NCBI GenBank assembly: GCA_004010535.1
Contig: RQYE01000008.1
Location: forward strand, 1-64,000
From: Coriobacteriales bacterium OH1046
GTDB lineage: Bacteria; Actinomycetota; Coriobacteriia; Coriobacteriales; Atopobiaceae
Direction of reading: 5' to 3'
DNA: 64,000 bases
Made by a program: the position numbers and the translations under genes. The notes beneath the pieces were generated by a model. The model was given only the letters and a program-made list of their open reading frames with translations, was not told where the DNA came from and made no database searches. Positions 45,101 to 54,257 of the stretch are shown piece by piece; position 1 is the stretch's first letter, and every line of letters begins with the position of its first letter.

Positions 45101-45977
45101 CGATGCAGCTCATGATGTCCTGCGTGGCGGCATCCTCGCGCCTGAGGTAGTGGATGTCGTTGGTGGCGACCACCTTGATGCCGAGGCGCTGGGCGAGCTT
45201 GACCAGATGCCGGGAGAGCGATTCGTCCGTCCAGCCATTCCTGAACGAGAGGCCGTGGTCTTGGATCTCGATGTAGAAATCGTCGCCGAAGATCTCCTGG
45301 TAGGTGAGGGCCCATTGCTCCGCCTGATCCGTGAAGCCGTCGAGGATGCTCTGGGGGATGATGCCCTGCACGCAGGCCGAAGTGCAGATGATGCCCTCGT
45401 GGTAGCGCTTGAGCATATCGAGCGTGGTGCGGGGCCGATAATAGAACATCTCGTTGGCGGCCTCGGACATCATCTTGAGGAGGTTGTGGTAGCCCGTCTC
45501 GTTCTTGGCGAGCAGGATCATGTGGTAGCGGCGCTGGTTGGCGGAGACCTTCTCGACGGCGTCGTCGGTGATGAAGTAGGCCTCGCAGCCGAAGATGGGC
45601 TTGATGAGCGGCGTGGGTTTGACGGCATCGACAGCAGCCAGGGAATGGGTGCTATTCCAAGCAGCCACATCCCGCTCCCATTGGGCATGGGCGCGCGCAT
45701 GGGGGGCGGCACCGGGCGCATCGGGCTGGGGCTCCTCGAGATCCCACCCTTTCTGGAAGCACTCCCGATCATGCTCCCACTGCTTGAAGTCGGCCATGCC
45801 GCTGTTGTGCTTTCGGCAGGCAAGGTCGAAGTTGGGGATGCCGAAGAGGTAGCCGTGGTCGGTGAGCGCGATGGCGGGCATGCCCAGCTCGACGGCAGCA
45901 TCGACCATGGTGGAGATGCGCATCGCCCCATCGAGGATGGAGAAATCGGAGTGGTTGTGGAGGTGTACGAACGCCAT
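42162..45977 (-). CDS. dnaE: DNA polymerase III alpha subunit
   Basis: A 1271-aa replicative polymerase. The N-terminal PHP domain keeps its metal residues (FVHLHNHSDFSILDG, ALTDHGYLFG); the palm carries GVGPGRGSAAGAIVAY and the catalytic aspartates in PDIDMDFDDERR; helix-hairpin-helix (FAGIRGVGEGVGEAIL) and a C-terminal OB fold (IRLAGMVTGLSKKNTKNGD) follow. A Pro/Ala/His-rich insert near residues 85-105 (PDAPGAAPHARAHAQWERD) sits within the PHP region. AAGGAG before the ATG. Starts 44 nt after addA. Confidence 0.95.
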   Translation of the reverse strand: MAFVHLHNHSDFSILDGAMRISTMVDAAVELGMPAIALTDHGYLFGIPNFDLACRKHNSGMADFKQWEHDRECFQKGWDLEEPQPDAPGAAPHARAHAQWERDVAAWNSTHSLAAVDAVKPTPLIKPIFGCEAYFITDDAVEKVSANQRRYHMILLAKNETGYHNLLKMMSEAANEMFYYRPRTTLDMLKRYHEGIICTSACVQGIIPQSILDGFTDQAEQWALTYQEIFGDDFYIEIQDHGLSFRNGWTDESLSRHLVKLAQRLGIKVVATNDIHYLRREDAATQDIMSCIGTASNIDEANRKHMEGSEFYLKSEEEMRALFSWCPEALENTVAIADACSYELDWSHMYLPKFPLLEDGETSEERFRKECEAGLERRYGPDWRNISIAGIKVAERFEYEYRIICEKGFADYFLIVQEYVRWAKQNGIGVGPGRGSAAGAIVAYAMDITTFDPLENGLLFERFLSPQRSEMPDIDMDFDDERRLEVVDHVRQLYGAERVSHVITYSTIKAKQAINDAARVLGQPVWLGQRLSKMISNSPGAKLAYALKKDPKHADQYSPDFVEADKDETNHRIIDAALAIEGLTRGEGVHACAVLITPTPVNDHVPTKLDTKGGVEITQYAGGLVADMGLLKMDFLGLRTLTVISKALKNIKENYGIDVDVDEVPFDDPEIYRLMAEGRTAGVFQIESAGMTATIKGMRPRTYAQVTALIALYRPGPIGAGMVDLYIDRMNGKKEIVFYDDRLSDILNETYGTIVYQEQVMQISMRMSGFSAGESDKVRKAVAKKHIELMETVVQHWDDGTDETMRDHWMNGAVRNGFSRETAQRIWDDVLEFASYAFNKSHSAGYAILVMQTAWLKAHYPKEYMASVLTSYMGKTDKITHYISACRHEGIAILPPDINESGKDFTATAEGVRFGFAGIRGVGEGVGEAILSEREKGGPFKSLYDFCERVDNTQANRRVIGALVKSGAFDSTGYTRMQLMRFIDEGNPENIIDASARRQKERAVGQLSMFDLFGDIDGFSSNIPPSDGIEWDRSLKLAFEHEMLGIYVSDHPLRPYEYALAKARDYTVGDIESSEESVDSATGAARVRHKVPEGQTIRLAGMVTGLSKKNTKNGDAMAVFTLEDMEGEVGCVVFPKLYRECAAALAGHVDAGTGEASANVFVRLSGKLERSDRGDQLICQSVEPLVLSDEANRAKVVEIDIPARMLSRSRMDELGTVFGRYRGMDRVELRVVGSSGETMRMELPSRIDAHNMVLLAEVVELFDRLATVRVV

Positions 45978-46021
45978 CGGCTCTCCTTACCATGCAAAGG
46001 CCGTATCTATTCAGCATAGCA

Positions 46022-49000
46022 TCAAAAAAACGAATGTATGTTCGATGCATCGAAGCGGTAGCGCGCGACCACGGGCTCCTCGGATCCGTCCACCAACTCA
46101 ACACAAACGAACGCGCACGCGACGCTCTCGTAGCCGAGCTCCATCAGCACGCGCGCATAGAAGTTCGCCTGCATGGCATGGCGAGCGGCGATTCCCTCGG
46201 GCGTGAGGCCCACATCGCCCGTCTTGTAGTCGATGACCAGGGCATGCTTCGATCCCGGATCGGTGCAGAGCAGGTCGATGGCACCCTCGAGGTACGAGCC
46301 GTAAGGAGCATCGATCTTGAGGAAGAACGGCACCTCGGCGCGGCGGGTGGCGAAAGAGAGCGTCTCCTGCCTGATCGAGGACGTCCACCAGCGTTCGAGC
46401 GCGGAGACGAGGCGCGCGCGTTGGGAGCGCGTGAGCTGCCAGATGCGCGCAGCGGCATCGATGCGCTCCTTCGAGGGAAAGCCGCCGCTCTCGACTATGG
46501 TTTGGGCGAGCTGGTGGAAGGCCGATCCGAGATCGGTGGCCTTGTCGGCGTCGTCTGCAGAGGGCGGCGGCACGGCACCGTCTTCCTCCGCGATGGGCGC
46601 GGCAGAGCGGATGATCTTGTCCGGGGGCTCCTGCCCCCCGTCCTCGGATCCCCGTCCTCGACCGCGCAGAAGCTCCGCATGGACCGAGGAGTAGCTGAAG
46701 ACGCCCACGCGCATGCTCCAAGGCCGTGCGGCACGGCGCGCCTCGGCGATGCCGTCAAAGACGGCGGGATCGTAGAGCTCGACGGAGGATGCCCGCACTT
46801 CGGCGATGCCGATCGGCTCGAACGCCCCCCCGCCATCGAACGGCGGGAAGGGGGTGCCCGATCCATCGACGGCGGGCTTCTCCACCTGCACGCGGCGCAC
46901 CAGCGCGGGCGCGCTGCCGCCGTACTCGATCTGGGAGAGGCCCGGTGCGGGCAGATCGGCTCCGAAGAGCGCCGCACAGGCATCGCTCGCAAGCTGCGGC
47001 GCCCAATGCGTGCCGCCGGCATTGGCGCTCTTGGTGACCTTGACCGAGACGCAGAGGATGAGGGCTTCCCGGGCGCGGGTGAGGGCGACGTAGAGGAGCC
47101 GCCCGCGCTCGGCCTGCTCGGATTGCCTGCTGAGAAAGCTCAGGTAGCGCGCCCAATCCTCGATTGGGGCGGAGGTGGATGAGGGGGGCTCGGGCACGGC
47201 GTCATCCTCAAGGTGCGCGGATGCCGATGCGGGGATGAGCGCCGCGAATATATCGGAGCCGATGTGCTCGCTGACGATGCTGCCGTCAGAGGCGCGGGGC
47301 GAACCCCAGAGCTCGGCTACCGCGCAGACGGGGAACTCGAGGCCCTTCGAGGCGTGGATCGTCATGACACGCACAACGCCTTGGGCGCCCACGTCGAGCG
47401 AGGCGAGTCCTTGACGCGTCACGGCAAGCCAGTTCGAGAACTCGTGCGCCGCGCGGGAGATGCCGTAGCCTCCTTGATCGGCGAGCTCGGAGGCGAAACG
47501 GATGGCGGCGAGCGCATTGGCGGCCGCAGCGATGCCCTGGGGACCCCTCTTCTCGAGTCGGGAGATCCAACCCGATTCGCGGACGATGCCCTCGAGCACA
47601 TCTGCGAGCCGCCAGCTGCGCATGCGCCCGAAGGCACGGCCTATCACATCTGCGGCACGCAAAAGGCATGCGGAAGGTCGGGCGTGCGCGCACAGGGACT
47701 TCGGGCCTCCCTCTATAAGGGCGAGGAAGCCCTCGGCGAGCTGGCGCTTGTCGAATCTTCGCGTATCGGCCTCGTCGGCAGGCACATGATCGCGCGTGGC
47801 GAGCAGGCAGATATCGTTGGCATCGCAGTAGAAGAGCTCGCTCGTGAGAACCGGGTAGAGGCCCGATCGGGTCGCATGGGGATTGGCGAGCAGGTTCACG
47901 AGCGCGCAGACGAGGCCGACCTCGGCGGCATCGGTGAAGGTTGAGCCGCCCGACACCACGCAGTCGATGCCGAGGGAGCGCAGCGCATCGAGGTAGACCT
48001 CAACATGGCGGAGGGTCCCCATGAGCACGGCGACGTCGGAGGCGGAGCCGCCGGCATCGAGATAGGCCTTGACGCGCGTCGCGAGCTGCTGGGCGCCGAT
48101 GGCACGGCGCGCGGAATCGGTGCCGTGGGCGCCCGAGGTGAGCTCGACCGTGATGCGCGGAAGGCTGCGGGTCTTGTAGCCGTCTGCACGCGCAGGCGAG
48201 GGGGCAAGCGGCATGAAGCCCCCTATGATACCGCTCGAGCAGACCCGCTCGACAAAGGAGAGGATATCGGCATGGCTCCTGAAGTTGGTGGTGAGGCTGC
48301 GCCGGCAACCTGCATCGACCTGCTCCCCGCGATGGGTGAAGACGCGCACATCGGCACCTTGGAAGCGGTAGATGGACTGCTGCGCATCGCCCACCGTGGC
48401 AAGATGCTCGGCATGGTCGCCTGCAAGCGCGGAGATCATCTGCACCTGCTGCTCGTTGGTATCTTGGAACTCGTCGACCATCACGAGCTTGAACCTGGTG
48501 CTGTAAAGCGCGGCGATCTCGGGGTGGCGTGCGAAGGCATCGTGGGTTAGGCGCAGGAGATCTTGGTTGTCGACCATGCCGAGAGCGGCTTTACGCGCAC
48601 GGAAGGAAGCCTCGACCTCGGATGCGAGATCCACGAGCTGCGTCCTGAGCGATGCGACCGAGATAAGCTCTTTGGAGAGGATGAGGCGCCTGTACTCCTC
48701 GCGCAACCCCCTCCAGCTGTCCTTGAGGCCTTTGGAACCGAAGGCGCGGCCGTTGGGAGCGGCGAGCCGATCGACGCAGGCGGCTGCCGCAGCATCGGAT
48801 AGATCGGACCCGGAAAGAAAGCCCTGCACCGCCTGGATGTGCTGGAGGAGGCGGGCGTGGGCCCCGTCGTTGGTAGGGCCGGCTTTGAATCCCATGCTAT
48901 CGAGCAGCTGCTCCATGGCACGGCATGAACCGAGATACGCGGAGAGCCGTGCAGAGAGCGGCTCGACGATTCCGGGAAAGCTGAGGGAGCCGAACCCGTC

Positions 49001-49573
49001 GACGCCCGAAGCTGCGGCAGTGCACAGCTGTTTGACCATGCCGACGATGGAGGAACCGCGATCCTGCGCGCCGAAGCTCCGCGTGCGGATCTCGAAGGCC
49101 GCGGAGAGCCGTGCGTATCTGTCGTCGGAGGAAAGGTCGCGCACGCATTCGTCGATCACGCGCTCGAGCAGCTCGGATGAGCGCGTCTCGGGAATGAGGG
49201 AGAGCTCGGGGTCGAGGCCCAGCTCGAAGGCGTGGGCCTTGAGGATGCGGATGCACATGCCATGGATGGTGCTGATCCACGCAGCGTCGACCTCGAGGGC
49301 ATGGGGGGCGAGCCGCTCGTCTTGGCGCAGGCGCATGCGGATCTTCTCGCGGATCTCATCGGCGGCCGCGTGGGTGTAGGTGATGACGAGGATCTGGCCG
49401 AGCGAATCGATATAGGGCGTACCGAGCGATCCGGATCCCGGCGTGAGCGCCCATGCGACGCGTTCGGCAAGCGTGGCGGACTTGCCCGATCCCGCCCCTG
49501 CCGCAACGAAGAGCGGGGTGTCGAGGGTGGAGATGATAGAGCGCTGCTCCAAGGTGGGGGTGCGTTCGGACAT
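46022..49573 (-). CDS. addA: AddA-like UvrD helicase-nuclease
   Basis: A 1183-aa SF1A helicase with C-terminal PD-(D/E)XK nuclease, the motor subunit of the AddAB/RexAB complex that resects double-strand ends. Walker A AAGAGSGKSATLAERV (Lys31), Walker B VMVDEFQDTNEQQ, motif III GDAQQSIYRFQGADV, motif V TIHASKGLEFPV, motif VI LLYVALTRAREAL; nuclease core EGAIDLLC and ALVIDYKTGDV. The ATG at 49573 lies 1 nt after the addB stop; the longer frame is a read-through of noncoding codons. Operon with addB. Confidence 0.9.
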   Translation of the reverse strand: MSERTPTLEQRSIISTLDTPLFVAAGAGSGKSATLAERVAWALTPGSGSLGTPYIDSLGQILVITYTHAAADEIREKIRMRLRQDERLAPHALEVDAAWISTIHGMCIRILKAHAFELGLDPELSLIPETRSSELLERVIDECVRDLSSDDRYARLSAAFEIRTRSFGAQDRGSSIVGMVKQLCTAAASGVDGFGSLSFPGIVEPLSARLSAYLGSCRAMEQLLDSMGFKAGPTNDGAHARLLQHIQAVQGFLSGSDLSDAAAAACVDRLAAPNGRAFGSKGLKDSWRGLREEYRRLILSKELISVASLRTQLVDLASEVEASFRARKAALGMVDNQDLLRLTHDAFARHPEIAALYSTRFKLVMVDEFQDTNEQQVQMISALAGDHAEHLATVGDAQQSIYRFQGADVRVFTHRGEQVDAGCRRSLTTNFRSHADILSFVERVCSSGIIGGFMPLAPSPARADGYKTRSLPRITVELTSGAHGTDSARRAIGAQQLATRVKAYLDAGGSASDVAVLMGTLRHVEVYLDALRSLGIDCVVSGGSTFTDAAEVGLVCALVNLLANPHATRSGLYPVLTSELFYCDANDICLLATRDHVPADEADTRRFDKRQLAEGFLALIEGGPKSLCAHARPSACLLRAADVIGRAFGRMRSWRLADVLEGIVRESGWISRLEKRGPQGIAAAANALAAIRFASELADQGGYGISRAAHEFSNWLAVTRQGLASLDVGAQGVVRVMTIHASKGLEFPVCAVAELWGSPRASDGSIVSEHIGSDIFAALIPASASAHLEDDAVPEPPSSTSAPIEDWARYLSFLSRQSEQAERGRLLYVALTRAREALILCVSVKVTKSANAGGTHWAPQLASDACAALFGADLPAPGLSQIEYGGSAPALVRRVQVEKPAVDGSGTPFPPFDGGGAFEPIGIAEVRASSVELYDPAVFDGIAEARRAARPWSMRVGVFSYSSVHAELLRGRGRGSEDGGQEPPDKIIRSAAPIAEEDGAVPPPSADDADKATDLGSAFHQLAQTIVESGGFPSKERIDAAARIWQLTRSQRARLVSALERWWTSSIRQETLSFATRRAEVPFFLKIDAPYGSYLEGAIDLLCTDPGSKHALVIDYKTGDVGLTPEGIAARHAMQANFYARVLMELGYESVACAFVCVELVDGSEEPVVARYRFDASNIHSFF

Positions 49574-49574
49574 C

Positions 49575-52500
49575 TTAGCCGAGCCTCCTATCGCAACGCA
49601 GCACCGGGCAGAAACGGCATGACTCGGCATCGCGCGGATCCGCCTCGATGCGGGCGGAAGCCAGGCGTTCGACGGCCGCCGCGACAAGCTCCTCGGTAGC
49701 ATCGAGCAGGCCGTGGAAATCCGTGCCGCGCGGAGGGCACATGGCATTTCCCCATTCCCGCGCGGCATCCTCTCCCATAACGCGCACAAGCGTCTCCTCG
49801 GTTGCAAGCCCTGCAAGCGCGTGCTTGTCGGGCACCGCCCCCTGCGTCGAGAGGTATAGGGCGCCGACGACGTTGAGCTTAGGGTAGATCCTCCGAATGA
49901 TCTGCGCATAGGCGAGCGTTTGGATATGGCGCGGAAGCACGAAGCCATCGAGGGCGAATCCCTCGCCGGGACCCTTCTTGGGAAAGACGTTATAGTCCGA
50001 AACGATGCTGAGGGCGCTTTTATGCTTGTAATCGATGACGAGGGCCTCGCCGCGCCCGTTCACGTCGATACGGTCGATGGTGCCCACGAACCCCGCCCCG
50101 GCGTAGCGCGCCGTGCGCATGCCCTCCCCGCATCCGAAGCGCAGCTCGAAGTAGCGCGGCTCGAAGCCCGCGAAGCGCTCCTGCTCGAAGGCGAGCGTGG
50201 CGTGCAGGTCGCGGCGCAAGAGCTCGACCTGGTACTGCTCGGAAGCGGTATGGGGGACGAGCGAGTGGGACTCCTTGCGCAGGGCCTTCTCACGTTGCAG
50301 GGCGAGATGCTCATCGAAGACGGCATCGAGGATCCGCGCCGCCTCGTCGAGGTTGGAAGCGCTTATGCGTGCGCCCGCGATGCAGGCGGCTTCGAGATTA
50401 TCGATAGGCTCGCCCTCGGCGAGCAGCCCTTGGGCGACGGCGGCACGGTACAGCAGCTCGCCGTGCGTGCGCTCGAGCACCACATGGGCAAAGGAGCCCT
50501 TCTGCATGTTGGTGAAATCGGCATCGATGCCATCGACCCTGATACGGTTCTGGGCGTACCACTTGAGCGGACAGTCGAGGTAGGTCTCGATCTGGGTGGC
50601 GGACAGCAACAGCCCCCGGGGTTCCCCGGAGCCGGAATGCGGCAGGACGAGCATGGAGCGGTCTTGGATGCAGTCCTCTCCGGGCAACTCCAAGACGGCC
50701 GTTTGGAGAAGAGGCGCACCCGAGGCGGACAGCTTGGCGGCAGGCTGGTCTTCCGTCCCCACGATGACGGGCGGCACGGCATCATCGGCGTAGCTCGCCA
50801 GAAGCTCGGCGAGGACCACGGCGGGATACGTGGATCTGGCATCGCGGTCATGGAGGCTCATCTCGAGGATGACGGAATGGCGCGCAGCAGCGAGGGAACG
50901 GGCGAAGCGGTGGCGGGCACGTGCGAGCGGATCGGCAGGCACGGCGAGCCCGAGCTTGGCGAGCAGGTTCGCGAGCGCGTCGTCCCTCTGCTTGAGGGGC
51001 CACTCCGCAGATGTGAGGTGCGTGAATACGAGGGCGTCGCTTGACGCGGGAGCCAGCCGGGCCGCCTCGGCACGCGAGCAGATGCGCACCGTCACGGGCT
51101 CTTCCCCCGTGCCGATGCAGAGGCTCCTGCCAAGGGGAATCTCCCCGCACATGAAGGCGAGCAGCTCGACGAGCTCCGGGATGGCACGGCCCTTAGCGCC
51201 GGCAGCGGTCATGCCGAGGCGGGCGACAGAGGCTTGGAGCTGGGCGATGAGCTCGAGGGCGCGGACGTCGTCGGATGCGGGATCCGCGCCCGTCTCGATA
51301 AGATTGCGCGCAAGCAGATGCGCTGCGGAACCGATACGGCCCTCGATGATCAGACGGACCGCCTGGGCGCAGGCGTGGGAGGTGGTGCCCTCGCGCTGCA
51401 GGAGCATCAGGACCTCCCGAGGGCTCAGGGCGCGGTTGCCCCGCAGACGTTTGTCGAGGTTCCATGCCGCCTCCTCCGACACGCCCGAGATGGACGAGAG
51501 GAGGAAGTCGACGATAGGACGCGGAGGCCACCACGACATGGGGGGGAGGCCATGTCCGTCGCCCGATTCCCACTGCCGGTCAGCCTCGGCAAGATCGCAG
51601 ACGCCCGAGGCGAGGGAGAGGAATGCGCGGCAGGCGCCCGCCAAGCACGCGGGACGCTCGTCGGTCCCCTGCACGAAGAGGCCGCGTGCAGCGAGCCGTG
51701 CGGAGAGGCCATCCCAGGCATCCCCGGCATTTGGAGCGCAGATGACGATGGAGCGCGCGCCCTCCTCGACAAGACGCTCCACCTCGCGCACGACGAGCTC
51801 GGGCTCGGCGAAAGGGCCGGTGGCATGGGCGAGGCGCACGGCACCGGTGGCAACGGGACGCACGACACCCGCCTCTCCTGCGCGGAAGAGGGCCTGCCCG
51901 AGCAGGGCAAGCTCATCGGAGGCGGCAGGCGAGGAGCTGCGTGCCGCACGCAGTTCCTCAACCGCGATCCCACGGGCGCGGGCCGCATGGATGAGGGAGG
52001 CGACGAGACCGCGCGCGGATTCCGTCTGGGGGCGGCCATCCTCGCAGACGCTCACGCAGACCGGACAGAGCACCGCAAGATCGGCAAGGAAGCCGATGAC
52101 GGCGAAGGATGCATCGGAAAAGCCCGCGACCACGATCTCGGGCATCGAGACGCCCCGCGCGGCGAAGATGCGCGGCAGGGCGGCCATGGCCTCGCAGGGC
52201 TCGGCAAAGCCGCGCTCATGCAGCACCGCCCCATACCGCAAGGCGAGGTCGACGACCTCCTGCTCGCGACCGGAGAGCCCCGCCACGGCATGCGCAGGGA
52301 GCCAGGCGAGGGCTTCTCGGGCCAAACGGGACAGGCTGAGCGCCATGCCGGGCGTATGGGAGAGCCCGTCTTGGGCTTCCTGCGCCCCCTGGACGGCGAG
52401 ATGGTAGGAAAGCGCCAAGCGGATCTGCTGATCGGCAAGCGCGCGGCCATCGCCCCAGACCTCCCAGCGCTCGCGCACCCATGCGGCAGGCGTGGTGCAG

Positions 52501-52679
52501 GCGATGCCCAGCGAGAGCTCGGGATAGGCGGCGAGCGAGCGCGAGGCATCGAGCGCCTGCGAGAACGAGGGGACGAGCAGCACCGCAGGACGCCCATCCG
52601 CGCAGGCGGCTCGGAGCAGCCCGATGAGCTCGGGGGTCAGGATCTCGGGATTGTCTGACGCCAGTACCTGCAGTGACAT
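49575..52679 (-). CDS. addB: AddB/RexB-like recombination nuclease subunit
   Basis: A 1034-aa inactive-helicase-like protein with a C-terminal nuclease. No Walker A loop is present at the N-terminus (MSLQVLASDNPEILTPEL), as in RexB rather than Bacillus AddB. The nuclease core is GTIDRIDVNGRGEALVIDYK. Cysteines in TYLDCPLKWYAQN and the terminal ESCRFCPVLRCDRR (C-x2-C-x4-C) fit the 4Fe-4S staple of AddB. The chosen ATG at 52679 is preceded only by a weak AAGGTG; the frame runs further to 52790 without support. Confidence 0.85.
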   Translation of the reverse strand: MSLQVLASDNPEILTPELIGLLRAACADGRPAVLLVPSFSQALDASRSLAAYPELSLGIACTTPAAWVRERWEVWGDGRALADQQIRLALSYHLAVQGAQEAQDGLSHTPGMALSLSRLAREALAWLPAHAVAGLSGREQEVVDLALRYGAVLHERGFAEPCEAMAALPRIFAARGVSMPEIVVAGFSDASFAVIGFLADLAVLCPVCVSVCEDGRPQTESARGLVASLIHAARARGIAVEELRAARSSSPAASDELALLGQALFRAGEAGVVRPVATGAVRLAHATGPFAEPELVVREVERLVEEGARSIVICAPNAGDAWDGLSARLAARGLFVQGTDERPACLAGACRAFLSLASGVCDLAEADRQWESGDGHGLPPMSWWPPRPIVDFLLSSISGVSEEAAWNLDKRLRGNRALSPREVLMLLQREGTTSHACAQAVRLIIEGRIGSAAHLLARNLIETGADPASDDVRALELIAQLQASVARLGMTAAGAKGRAIPELVELLAFMCGEIPLGRSLCIGTGEEPVTVRICSRAEAARLAPASSDALVFTHLTSAEWPLKQRDDALANLLAKLGLAVPADPLARARHRFARSLAAARHSVILEMSLHDRDARSTYPAVVLAELLASYADDAVPPVIVGTEDQPAAKLSASGAPLLQTAVLELPGEDCIQDRSMLVLPHSGSGEPRGLLLSATQIETYLDCPLKWYAQNRIRVDGIDADFTNMQKGSFAHVVLERTHGELLYRAAVAQGLLAEGEPIDNLEAACIAGARISASNLDEAARILDAVFDEHLALQREKALRKESHSLVPHTASEQYQVELLRRDLHATLAFEQERFAGFEPRYFELRFGCGEGMRTARYAGAGFVGTIDRIDVNGRGEALVIDYKHKSALSIVSDYNVFPKKGPGEGFALDGFVLPRHIQTLAYAQIIRRIYPKLNVVGALYLSTQGAVPDKHALAGLATEETLVRVMGEDAAREWGNAMCPPRGTDFHGLLDATEELVAAAVERLASARIEADPRDAESCRFCPVLRCDRRLG

Positions 52680-52853
52680 ACGCGCGCACCTTATCCGATG
52701 CTTGTTCTCCGAAGACCATGATACCGTGCGCGGCAGACAAAAGCCTCTGGAAGCCGGACATGAACGGGGATCCCCCACGCGTCGGGACATGCATGGACCG
52801 CATGCTGCACGCGCGCCCCTATCGCATGCGCATTCCCGCAGGAAGAATCCTCA

Positions 52854-52867
52854 TGACGGTACCGTCA
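52854..52867. promoter_or_regulatory. Perfect 14-bp palindrome upstream of addB
   Basis: TGACGGTACCGTCA is a perfect dyad 175 nt before the addB start in a 256-nt gap that otherwise shows no gene. It could be an operator, but its distance from the start and the lack of a second copy leave this open. Confidence 0.3.
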
Positions 52868-52935
52868 CCGGAAGCCTCGCAGGGAAACCTCATCGAGGGG
52901 CGCCTTGGAGCGGGGATGCAGCGAGCCCGCGGCTT

Positions 52936-53811
52936 TCACGGCACGAGCAGGGCCGCTCCCACGAGCCCGGCATCCTCGCCGCACGCGGCAAGCGCGAAGG
53001 CGAGCGCATCGGGCGCGAGGACGTAGCCCCTGGCCTTCTCATGGATAAGATCGATGAAGCCCGGATTGTTGAGCGCAACCGATCCGCCCCACACGAAGAT
53101 ATCGGGATCGATGACGGCCGCCACGTTGTTCACCAGTTTGGCGATGTTGACGGCACCGCGCTCAACAACCTCGGCAGCATCGGCATCGCCCTCCTGCCAG
53201 AGCGCGAAGAGTCCGCGCGCATCGATCGTGCGCCCCAAGCGCTCGCTTGCCATGCGCCCGAGCGCCGTCCCGCTGCACTGCAGCTCGACGCAACCGGGGT
53301 TGAGCCCCGGGCGCACGTAGGGATCGTCGTTCACGATCATCGAGAACACCTCGGCACCGAGCGAATGCGCGCCGCCCACGATCTTGCCCTGGTAGATGTA
53401 GCCGCCGCCCAAGCCGGTGGAGACGGTGAGGAAGAAGACCGAATCGTAGCCCCTGCCCGCACCCATGAGCGCTTCGGCAAGCCCCGCCACATTGGCATCG
53501 TTGTTGAGGAAGGCCGGTTTGCCGGTGGCCTCGTTGAAGAAGCGCACGACCTCGAATCCCTCCCACGCGGGAAGGTTGGGCGGATTCAAAAACCTGCCTG
53601 CGGAGAAATCCGCAGGGCCGGGACCGCCGATGCCGATGCCCCCGTAATCGATGCCCCAGCGCATGAGGGCGGATACGAGCCGGCCTAGATTCTCTTCGGG
53701 GCCGCAGGCACGGTCGTTGGGAAATGCCTCCTTGAAGAGGATCGCGCCCTCGCCGTCGCAGGCGGCGACCCTGAGCTGGGTGCCGCCGATATCGATGCCG
53801 ATACGGTTCAT
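52936..53811 (-). CDS. ROK-family sugar kinase
   Basis: A 291-aa soluble kinase of the ROK family, probably glucokinase or an N-acetylhexosamine kinase. MNRIGIDIGGTQLRVAACDG is the ATP-binding start; FLNNDANVAGLAEALMGAG holds the catalytic Asp; STGLGGGYIYQGKIVGGAHSLGAEV is the sugar-binding stretch. The ROK zinc motif is partial: LNPGCVELQCSGTAL has two cysteines where the consensus has three or four. GGAGGAG precedes the ATG. It could phosphorylate glucose freed by the GH3 enzymes, by function only; it is not next to them. Confidence 0.85.
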   Translation of the reverse strand: MNRIGIDIGGTQLRVAACDGEGAILFKEAFPNDRACGPEENLGRLVSALMRWGIDYGGIGIGGPGPADFSAGRFLNPPNLPAWEGFEVVRFFNEATGKPAFLNNDANVAGLAEALMGAGRGYDSVFFLTVSTGLGGGYIYQGKIVGGAHSLGAEVFSMIVNDDPYVRPGLNPGCVELQCSGTALGRMASERLGRTIDARGLFALWQEGDADAAEVVERGAVNIAKLVNNVAAVIDPDIFVWGGSVALNNPGFIDLIHEKARGYVLAPDALAFALAACGEDAGLVGAALLVP

Positions 53812-53882
53812 GCCGTCTCCTCCCGCCTATGCCATCACGACGCTATGATAATCGAGTAGGCTCTATGAGGAAGGATGCTGCC

Positions 53883-54173
53883 ATGAAGTTCGCCTATTTT
53901 ATCTTGGGAAGCTCATTCGACCCCGCGCGCGATCGCGCGAGCATCGGAGACGGCAAAGCGACGATCGTGGGCGTCCCGAGCATCGAGGCCGCCTGCGAGG
54001 TGGCGCGCGAACTTGCCGACGACGGCATCGCGGCCATCGATGTCTGCGGGGGCTTTCGCGAGGAGGGCGCCCGCCGCCTCATCGAGGCCACGGACGGCCG
54101 CGTATGCATCTGCCCGGCCCATCACCTCCCCGAGCAAGAGGAGCTCAACAGAAGCCTGTTCTCCAAATCCTAG
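53883..54173 (+). CDS. DUF6506-like small protein
   Basis: A 96-aa soluble alpha/beta protein. KFAYFILGSSFDPARDRASI, VGVPSIEAACEVARELADDG and IAAIDVCGGFREEGARRLIE resemble DUF6506, a family without known function. The ATG at 53883 has GAGGAAGG upstream; the frame is open to 53829. Divergent from the ROK kinase gene and 84 nt before a MATE exporter gene. Confidence 0.7.
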   Translation: MKFAYFILGSSFDPARDRASIGDGKATIVGVPSIEAACEVARELADDGIAAIDVCGGFREEGARRLIEATDGRVCICPAHHLPEQEELNRSLFSKS

Positions 54174-54257
54174 GACCGCCTGCGGGCTTTGCGGAGGCGG
54201 CTCGCGCGGTGGTATGCTACTGGCTGCATATGGCGGGAACCCCGAGAGCAGCAGGGC

